A stretch of DNA of 5,358 nt from Treponema sp. (GTDB lineage: Bacteria; Spirochaetota; Spirochaetia; Treponematales; Breznakiellaceae): positions 1 to 5,358 of the forward strand of contig JAITLF010000252.1 in the NCBI GenBank assembly GCA_031278025.1, given 5' to 3'. Below the pieces are notes generated by a model, which was not told the origin of the DNA, did no database searches, and saw only the letters and a list, made by a program, of their open reading frames with translations. Position numbers and translations under genes: made by a program. Position 1 is the stretch's first letter. Each line of letters starts with the position of its first letter. This document shows, in pieces, positions 1 to 4,060 of this stretch.

Positions 1-72
1 GAGGGAAACACGGACCCGGAAAAATTCCGCGATGTGGTCTGGGACGGCGAGTTTCCCAGTTTTGAACGATAA
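1..72 (+). CDS. dpaL: Probable diaminopropionate ammonia-lyase, C-terminal end only
   Basis: Frame 1 is open from the left edge to a TAA at 70-72 and encodes the last 23 residues of a protein. The tail has the pattern EG-TDP-x4-R-x-VVW-x-G, which I recognise from the C-terminus of PLP-dependent diaminopropionate ammonia-lyase (YgeX/DpaL of enterics ends in a closely similar EGDTD...YREVVWEGK segment). The enzyme splits 2,3-diaminopropionate into pyruvate and two ammonia in the cytoplasm. The catalytic lysine and PLP-binding domain lie outside the window, so activity cannot be judged. The neighbour ygeY is its usual partner in purine-degradation clusters, which supports the call. Only 23 residues are visible, so another protein with a similar tail is possible. 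Confidence 0.72.
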   Translation, partial: EGNTDPEKFRDVVWDGEFPSFER

Positions 73-92
73 TTTTTTTGAACGATAATTTA
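61..92 (+). repeat. Two-copy 16-bp tandem repeat across the dpaL stop codon
   Basis: The unit tttgaacgataatttt (61-76) is followed directly by tttgaacgataattta (77-92); 15 of 16 bases agree. The first copy supplies the last codons (Phe-Glu-Arg) and the TAA stop of dpaL. The second copy lies just beyond the stop and repeats the same coding tail out of use. It looks like a recent local duplication, since no difference has accumulated except at the last base. Confidence 0.9.
62..89 (+). promoter_or_regulatory. Candidate sigma70-type promoter for ygeY
   Basis: TTGAAC (62-67, four of six matches to TTGACA) and GATAAT (84-89, five of six matches to TATAAT) are 16 bp apart. The -35 comes from repeat copy 1 and the -10 from copy 2. 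A start near 95-97 would give a leader of about 120 nt before ygeY. The match is modest and AT-rich stretches often give such hits. The alternative is simple read-through from dpaL. Confidence 0.35.
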
Positions 93-104
93 TGGAAACA
101 TAAC

Positions 105-178
105 CACGACTTCACAAACATCACGAAGCCCGGATCGTAATTCCCCCTCCTTGTCCGTGTCTGTTTGTGTGGTTCGTG
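105..178. repeat. Imperfect inverted repeat in the dpaL-ygeY gap
   Basis: The left arm cacgacttcacaaaca (105-120) pairs with the right arm tgtttgtgtggttcgtg (162-178). The 8-bp core cacaaaca/tgtttgtg and the outer cacga/tcgtg blocks match, separated by a short mismatched stretch. The loop is about 41 nt, so a strong intrinsic terminator is unlikely, and no T-run follows. Arms made of 'cgtg' and 'tgtttgtg' blocks look like dispersed intergenic repeat text rather than a protein operator. No gene was found in 73-217. Confidence 0.5.
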
Positions 179-205
179 ACGTAGCTTTTATCAGTGTTAC
201 ATATT

Positions 206-211
206 AAGGAG
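206..211 (+). promoter_or_regulatory. Ribosome-binding site that fixes the ygeY start
   Basis: AAGGAG sits 6 nt before the ATG at 218. The same frame is open upstream to a GTG at 194, but that start would place this Shine-Dalgarno inside the coding region and has none of its own. ATG 218 is therefore preferred. Confidence 0.85.
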
Positions 212-217
212 AAAGGA

Positions 218-1420
218 ATGATAAATTTTGCGGCAATTAAAAAAGCGGCGGAGTCCTATGAAAAGGACATGACCCGCTTCCTGCGGGACCTGGTACGGCT
301 CCCCGGCGAAAGCTGCGGCGAAAAGGAAACCGCCGCCCGGATCGTGGAGGAGATGAAGAAAACCGGTTTTGACGAAGCGGGGATCGACAAGATGGGCAAT
401 GTCCTGGGCTACATGGGAACGGGTAAAACCCTCATCGCCTTTGACGGCCATATTGATACGGTGGGAATCGGCAACCGGGCCAACTGGAAATTCGACCCCT
501 ACGAAGGCTACGAAACCGCGGAGGAAATCGGCGGCCGGGGAACTTCGGATCAGCTGGGGGGGCCGGTGGCCGCGGTATACGGGGCCAAAATTATGAAAGA
601 CCTGGGGCTCCTCAACGACAAGTACCGGGTGCTGGTCAGCGGCACGGTGCAGGAAGAAGACTGCGACGGCCTCTGCTGGGAATACATCATCAAGGAGGAG
701 GGCGTCCGGCCCGAGTTTGTGGTGATCACCGAACCCACCAACGGCAACATCTACCGGGGCCAGCGGGGGCGCATGGAAATCCGGGTGGAGGTTCAGGGCG
801 TTTCCTGCCACGGCTCCGCGCCGGAACGGGGAGACAACGCCATCTACAAGATGGGGGAAATCCTCGGCGAGGTAAAAGAACTGAACAACCGGCTCAAAGA
901 CGATCCCTTCCTGGGCAAAGGCACCCTGGCGGTTTCCCAAATCTACTTCAGTTCCCCCTCCCGCTGCGCCGTGGCGGATATGTGCGCCATTTCCATTGAC
1001 CGCCGCCTTACCATGGGGGAAACCTTCCAAACCGCGCTGGACGAAATCCGGGCCCTCCCCACGGTAAAAAAATACCGGGCCGAGGTGACTATGTACCAAT
1101 ACGACCGGCCCAGTTACACCGGCGTGTCCTATCCCATCGAGTGTTTCTTCCCCACCTGGGTCATCCCCGAAGACGCCCCGGCCACCAAAGCGATGGTAAA
1201 AGCCTACGAAGGCATGTACGGCAAACCCAAAGTTGACAAGTGGACCTTCTCCACCAACGGCGTGTCCATCATGGGCCGCAACGGAATTCCCTGCATAGGC
1301 TTCGGGCCGGGCAAGGAAGAGGAAGCCCACGCCCCCAACGAAAAAACCTGGAAGCAGGACCTGGTCCGCTGCGCCGCGGTCTACGCCGCCCTGCCTTCAA
1401 TTTATACGGAACAAATGTAG
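218..1420 (+). CDS. ygeY: YgeY-family M20 metallohydrolase (purine/selenium-linked cluster)
   Basis: Encodes 400 residues, close to the ~403 of E. coli YgeY. It is a cytoplasmic peptidase-M20/ArgE-DapE-type zinc amidohydrolase. All expected metal and catalytic positions are visible: GHID (H78, D80), TSD (D111, bridging), QEED (E146 general base, E147 ligand), TEP (E172) and HAPNE (H371). H198 in CHGSAPE marks the lid/dimerisation domain, roughly residues 183-290, inserted in the catalytic domain. There is no signal peptide. The family is often labelled 'selenium metabolism hydrolase' because it co-occurs with selenium-dependent molybdenum hydroxylases. Its substrate is inferred to be a ureido or carbamoyl derivative of 2,3-diaminopropionate, since dpaL lies directly upstream and ygeW downstream. 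A general deacylase annotation would be the fallback. Family assignment is firm; the exact substrate is not shown by the sequence. Confidence 0.93.
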   Translation: MINFAAIKKAAESYEKDMTRFLRDLVRLPGESCGEKETAARIVEEMKKTGFDEAGIDKMGNVLGYMGTGKTLIAFDGHIDTVGIGNRANWKFDPYEGYETAEEIGGRGTSDQLGGPVAAVYGAKIMKDLGLLNDKYRVLVSGTVQEEDCDGLCWEYIIKEEGVRPEFVVITEPTNGNIYRGQRGRMEIRVEVQGVSCHGSAPERGDNAIYKMGEILGEVKELNNRLKDDPFLGKGTLAVSQIYFSSPSRCAVADMCAISIDRRLTMGETFQTALDEIRALPTVKKYRAEVTMYQYDRPSYTGVSYPIECFFPTWVIPEDAPATKAMVKAYEGMYGKPKVDKWTFSTNGVSIMGRNGIPCIGFGPGKEEEAHAPNEKTWKQDLVRCAAVYAALPSIYTEQM

Positions 1421-1434
1421 TGAGGAGGGGAAGA

Positions 1435-1455
1435 GAGTTAGGAGTTAGGAGTGAG
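1435..1455 (+). repeat. Three-copy heptamer tandem repeat (gagttag)
   Basis: Units gagttag (1435-1441), gagttag (1442-1448) and gagtgag (1449-1455) follow the ygeY stop by 14 nt. The surrounding 1421-1457 is almost pure purine plus T. It is a simple-sequence tract that could vary in copy number; no function is evident. Confidence 0.8.
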
Positions 1456-1633
1456 GACGCTTGGTAAAGCACGCGGGAGCGTGTTCAGAGAATAACTGTG
1501 GCACAGCGGGAGCCCCAAAAAAGGCCCCGGCACGGGATGAAGCTTCAGGGCGTCGAGGAGAGGGGGGGCGATTTCCGGGCTGTTTTTGGGAGCGGAAGAA
1601 TTTGTTGTCCGCCCCCCCTACGCTCCAGCCTTG

Positions 1634-1650
1634 CTCCACCGGTGGTGGAG
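1634..1650 (+). other. Hairpin in the ygeW leader (ctccacc / ggtggag)
   Basis: Seven perfect pairs with a 3-nt loop; the core 1636-1645 is itself a 10-bp palindrome (ccaccggtgg). Its right arm is shared with the long inverted repeat 1646-1710, so the two structures cannot form together. Confidence 0.6.
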
Positions 1651-1710
1651 TTTTGGGGTTACGGACAACACGCCGGTTACAAACAATACCGCCCCCGCCC
1701 CAAAACTCCA
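1646..1710. repeat. Perfect 13-bp inverted repeat (tggagttttgggg)
   Basis: 1646-1658 is the exact reverse complement of 1698-1710 (ccccaaaactcca), with a 39-nt loop. In RNA a further G-U pair (1659/1697) is possible. A 13-bp perfect match is unlikely by chance in a region this small. It may be a leader stem or the ends of a small repeat element. Confidence 0.75.
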
Positions 1711-1711
1711 A

Positions 1712-1748
1712 AAGACTTGCGAAGGGCCTGCGGCCCGGAGCAAGTCTT
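1712..1748. repeat. Strong two-part stem-loop before ygeW
   Basis: Outer stem aagacttgc (1712-1720) pairs with gcaagtctt (1740-1748). A symmetric 3x3 internal loop (gaa/gga) follows, then an inner GC stem gggcc (1724-1728) with ggccc (1732-1736) closed by tgc. That gives 14 pairs in 37 nt. No T-run follows directly (ccgctacccccc comes next), so it is a poor intrinsic terminator as written. It could be an RNA leader element or a REP/palindromic-type intergenic repeat. It ends 48 nt before the ygeW start. Confidence 0.75.
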
Positions 1749-1783
1749 CCGCTACCCCCCAGTTGATAATTTTATTTTTTATG

Positions 1784-1788
1784 AGGAG
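1784..1788 (+). promoter_or_regulatory. ygeW ribosome-binding site
   Basis: AGGAG with 8 nt to the ATG at 1797, in an AT-rich context after GC-rich hairpins. It supports ATG 1797 as the start. Confidence 0.8.
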
Positions 1789-1796
1789 AAATTTTT

Positions 1797-2990
1797 ATGG
1801 CGTACATTAAGCAGTACACGGACAAACTGGACAGCCTGAATTTTAAGGATATGTTCGGCGGGGATTTTTTTCTGACCTGGGAAAAATCCATAGATGAAAT
1901 TATGGCTGCCTTTACCGTGGCCGACGCCCTGCGGTGGCTCCGGGAAAACAACGTCTCCACCCGGATCTTTGACAGCGGCCTGGGGATTTCCCTGTTCCGG
2001 GACAATTCCACCCGGACCCGGTTCAGTTTCGGTTCCGCCTGCAACCTCCTGGGCCTGGAAGTCCAGGACCTGGACGAGGGAAAGTCCCAAATCGCCCACG
2101 GCGAGACGGTCCGGGAAACGGCGAACATGGTGTCCTTTATGGCCGATGTCATCGGCATCCGGGACGATATGTACATCGGCAAAGGGAACGCCTATATGCG
2201 GGAAGTGGCCAGGTCGGTGCGGGAAGGTTTTATCGACGGGAACCTGGAACAGTGCCCCACCCTGGTTAACCTGCAATGCGACATCGATCACCCCACCCAG
2301 ATCATGGCGGATATGAACCACATCATCCACTACTTCGGCGGCGCGGATAAACTGAAAGGGAAAAAAGTCGCCATGACCTGGGCCTATTCCCCCTCCTACG
2401 GGAAACCCCTTTCGGTGCCCCAGGGAGTCATCGGCCTCATGACCCGGTTCGGCATGGAGGTGTCCCTGGCCCACCCCAAAGGTTACGAGGTGATGCCCGA
2501 GATTGAGGACGTGGCCCGGAAAAACGCCCTTGCCGGGGGCGGCAAATTTACCAGATCCAATTCCATGGAGGAAGCCTTTAAGGACGCGGACATTGTGTAT
2601 CCCAAAAGCTGGGCCCCCTTCGCGGCCATGGAAAAGCGGACCGGCCTCTACGGTAACGGGGACTTTGACGGCATCAAGGCCCTGGAGAAGGAACTCCTGG
2701 CCCAAAACGCCGGGCACAAGGATTGGGAATGTACGGAACAGTTGATGAAGTCCACCAGGGACGGCAAGGCCCTGTACCTCCACTGCCTGCCGGCGGATAT
2801 TTCCGGGGTTAGCTGCAAGGAAGGGGAAGTGGCCGCTTCGGTCTTTGACCGCTACCGGATTCCCCTCTACAAACAGGCCAGCCACAAGCCCTATATCATC
2901 GCCGCCATGATCTTCCTCAGCAAGATCAAATGCCCCCAAAAAACCCTGAGCGATTTGGCGTGCCGCGGCGTACCCCGGTTTCTGGGCTAG
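1797..2990 (+). CDS. ygeW: YgeW-type knotted carbamoyltransferase
   Basis: Encodes 397 residues (E. coli YgeW about 396), longer than ordinary ornithine or aspartate carbamoyltransferases (~310-340). The carbamoyl-phosphate site is intact: STRTR (71-75), HPTQ (165-168) and HCLP (329-332). The N-terminal half is the carbamoyl-phosphate domain and the C-terminal half the second-substrate domain. The DISGVSC stretch after HCLP (334-340) replaces the ornithine-type loop, as in the YgeW group, whose fold contains a deep trefoil knot. The protein is a cytoplasmic enzyme. Ornithine and aspartate are not thought to be its substrates. In purine clusters it is inferred to act in the phosphorolytic direction on a ureido derivative of diaminopropionate, handing carbamoyl phosphate to the kinase encoded 47 bp downstream. 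Family membership is secure; substrate and direction are inferred from context. Confidence 0.93.
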   Translation: MAYIKQYTDKLDSLNFKDMFGGDFFLTWEKSIDEIMAAFTVADALRWLRENNVSTRIFDSGLGISLFRDNSTRTRFSFGSACNLLGLEVQDLDEGKSQIAHGETVRETANMVSFMADVIGIRDDMYIGKGNAYMREVARSVREGFIDGNLEQCPTLVNLQCDIDHPTQIMADMNHIIHYFGGADKLKGKKVAMTWAYSPSYGKPLSVPQGVIGLMTRFGMEVSLAHPKGYEVMPEIEDVARKNALAGGGKFTRSNSMEEAFKDADIVYPKSWAPFAAMEKRTGLYGNGDFDGIKALEKELLAQNAGHKDWECTEQLMKSTRDGKALYLHCLPADISGVSCKEGEVAASVFDRYRIPLYKQASHKPYIIAAMIFLSKIKCPQKTLSDLACRGVPRFLG

Positions 2991-3022
2991 GCGCATGAAA
3001 CTTCGTTTCCTGTTTGATTATT

Positions 3023-3027
3023 AGGAG
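3023..3027 (+). promoter_or_regulatory. Ribosome-binding site that fixes the arcC start
   Basis: AGGAG lies 10 nt before ATG 3038. The frame is open further upstream to 3014, but no Shine-Dalgarno precedes that point and the protein aligns with ArcC from MKKRIVIALGGNAL. The 47-bp gap after ygeW has only a weak hairpin (gaaac-ttc-gtttc, 2997-3009), so ygeW and arcC are probably cotranscribed. Confidence 0.8.
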
Positions 3028-3037
3028 TATAGTTACC

Positions 3038-4015
3038 ATGAAAAAACGGATCGTCATTGCCCTGGGGGGAAACGCCCTGGGGGAAAACCTGAAGGAGCAG
3101 ATGGCCGCCGCCCAGGGAACCGCGAAAGCCATTGTGGACCTGGTGGAGGCGGGCCACGAAATCGTGATCGTCCACGGCAACGGGCCCCAGGTGGGCATGA
3201 TAGAAACCGCCTTTGAAACCGCCGCCAAAGCGGACCCCCATTTCCCCATTCTGCCCATGTCGGTCTGCGTGGCCCTGAGCCAGGGCTACATAGGCTACGA
3301 TTTGCAGAACACCTTACGGAAGGAACTGGACGCCCGGCACATCTCCACCCCGGTGGCAACCATCATCACCCAGGTGGAGGTGGACCCCGCGGACCCCGCC
3401 TTCCTCAACCCCAGCAAACCCATAGGCGGCTTTATGAACGAGGCCGAGGCCAAGGTTCTCAGTTCCAAAGGGATTCCGGTGATGGAAGACGCGGGCCGGG
3501 GCTGGCGGCAGGTGGTGGCTTCTCCCAAACCGGTGAACATCATCGAGGCCGGAACTATCCGGGCCATGCTGGCCGCGGGGCAGATACCCATTGCCGCCGG
3601 GGGCGGCGGTATTCCCGTGGCCATGCAGGACGGCCAGTACCGGGGAAAAAGCGCGGTCATCGACAAGGACTTTTCCGCCGCCAAACTGGCGGAACTCATC
3701 GGCGCGGATATGCTGATCATCCTCACCGCGGTGGAGAAGGTGGCGGTCAATTTCGGCAAGCCCGATCAAAAGTGGCTGGACGCCTTGACCGTTGAGGAGG
3801 CGGAAAAGTACATCGCGGAAAACCAGTTTGCCAAAGGCTCCATGCTGCCCAAGGTCCAGGCGGCGGTCTCCTTTGTCGGCGCTCCGTTACGGACAGAGAA
3901 TGCCCAGGCTGAAATCCGCAAAGCGGATTTCAGCCGGACGGCCTTAATCACCTTGTTGCAAAAAGCGCGGGACGGCATTGAGGGAAAAACCGGAACGGTG
4001 ATTACCCGTAAGTAG
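3038..4015 (+). CDS. arcC: Carbamate kinase (ArcC/YqeA type) with a 15-residue in-frame insertion
   Basis: Encodes 325 residues; the family is usually ~310. The enzyme transfers phosphate from carbamoyl phosphate to ADP, giving ATP and carbamate (then ammonia and CO2). It is a cytoplasmic amino-acid-kinase-fold protein. Visible motifs are GGNAL (10-14), HGNGPQVG (46-53), the AAGGGGIPV nucleotide/substrate loop (186-194), VIDKD (207-211, K210) and GSMLPKV (267-273, K272), so the active site looks complete. The extra length lies near residues 285-301, between FVGAPLRT and ALITLL, where the segment R285-T286 is repeated as R300-T301. The DNA there holds a perfect palindrome (see 3890-3939). Position after ygeW fits energy recovery from carbamoyl phosphate made in purine breakdown; yqeA plays this part in E. 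coli. An arginine-deiminase role is less likely, since no arcA or arcB is seen here. Confidence 0.94.
   Translation: MKKRIVIALGGNALGENLKEQMAAAQGTAKAIVDLVEAGHEIVIVHGNGPQVGMIETAFETAAKADPHFPILPMSVCVALSQGYIGYDLQNTLRKELDARHISTPVATIITQVEVDPADPAFLNPSKPIGGFMNEAEAKVLSSKGIPVMEDAGRGWRQVVASPKPVNIIEAGTIRAMLAAGQIPIAAGGGGIPVAMQDGQYRGKSAVIDKDFSAAKLAELIGADMLIILTAVEKVAVNFGKPDQKWLDALTVEEAEKYIAENQFAKGSMLPKVQAAVSFVGAPLRTENAQAEIRKADFSRTALITLLQKARDGIEGKTGTVITRK
3890..3939 (+). mobile_element. Candidate in-frame palindromic mini-insertion in arcC
   Basis: CGGAC at 3890-3894 recurs at 3935-3939, exactly 45 bp (15 codons) apart. Between them is a perfect 13-bp inverted repeat, ggctgaaatccgc (3907-3919) and gcggatttcagcc (3923-3935), with loop aaa. 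The 45 bp encode the residues by which this kinase exceeds the family length. Deleting one direct-repeat copy plus the intervening DNA keeps the frame and joins FVGAPLRT to ALITLL, a normal ArcC C-terminus of 310 residues. The 5-bp repeat resembles a target-site duplication. No transposase is encoded, so it would be a non-autonomous element similar in concept to the Rickettsia palindromic elements. A local duplication or ordinary indel is the alternative. Confidence 0.55.
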
Positions 4016-4046
4016 AGTGTTTTTCACTATTAAATTTTTTACGACA

Positions 4047-4054
4047 AAAAGGAG
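4047..4054 (+). promoter_or_regulatory. Permease ribosome-binding site
   Basis: AAAAGGAG lies 6 nt before ATG 4061 and is the strongest ribosome-binding site in the window. The 45-bp AT-rich gap after arcC shows no terminator hairpin, so read-through from arcC is likely. Confidence 0.8.
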
Positions 4055-4060
4055 TTATCC

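Larger units (their letters stand above)
1421..1796 (+). other. Gene-free 376-bp gap between ygeY and ygeW, rich in inverted repeats
   Basis: No convincing gene is present: the open frames here are short, rich in Pro/Arg/Gly, overlap each other on both strands and lack ribosome-binding sites. The gap holds a heptamer tandem (1435-1455), a small hairpin cacgc-GGGA-gcgtg with a GNRA-type loop (1470-1483), a G7/C7 inverted pair (1561-1569 with 1611-1619), three larger hairpins (1634-1650, 1646-1710, 1712-1748) and an AT-rich stretch (about 1762-1796) ending in the ygeW ribosome-binding site. No tRNA or known riboswitch consensus was recognised. Such a long gap inside an otherwise tight gene run suggests either a separate regulated leader for ygeW or accumulated intergenic repeat elements. 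Confidence 0.7.

Noticed and set aside
194..217. GTG start eight codons upstream for ygeY
   Set aside because: It has no Shine-Dalgarno, and the clear AAGGAG at 206-211 serves ATG 218.
197..1330. A 377-codon open frame antisense to ygeY
   Set aside because: It is the mirror of a GC-rich gene with strong third-position bias, has no recognisable domain or ribosome-binding site, and lies opposite a full M20 enzyme with all catalytic residues.
1538..1547. 10-bp palindrome tgaagcttca
   Set aside because: It is isolated and short, with no companion site or promoter to make it an operator.
1763..1768. TTGATA as a -35 box for ygeW
   Set aside because: At 16-18 bp spacing the -10 position falls on the ribosome-binding site (aggaga), with no TATAAT-like match.
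1712..1783. Intrinsic terminator formed by the stem-loop and the later T-rich stretch
   Set aside because: The T-rich stretch begins about 20 nt after the stem, too far for a standard intrinsic terminator.
1461..1839. Short open frames in the ygeY-ygeW gap on both strands
   Set aside because: They overlap each other, lack ribosome-binding sites, give Pro/Arg/Gly-rich translations, and their sequence is explained by inverted repeats.
1779..2996. A 405-codon open frame antisense to ygeW
   Set aside because: Same shadow effect: low-complexity Gly/His/Val-rich translation, no family features, and opposite a complete carbamoyltransferase.
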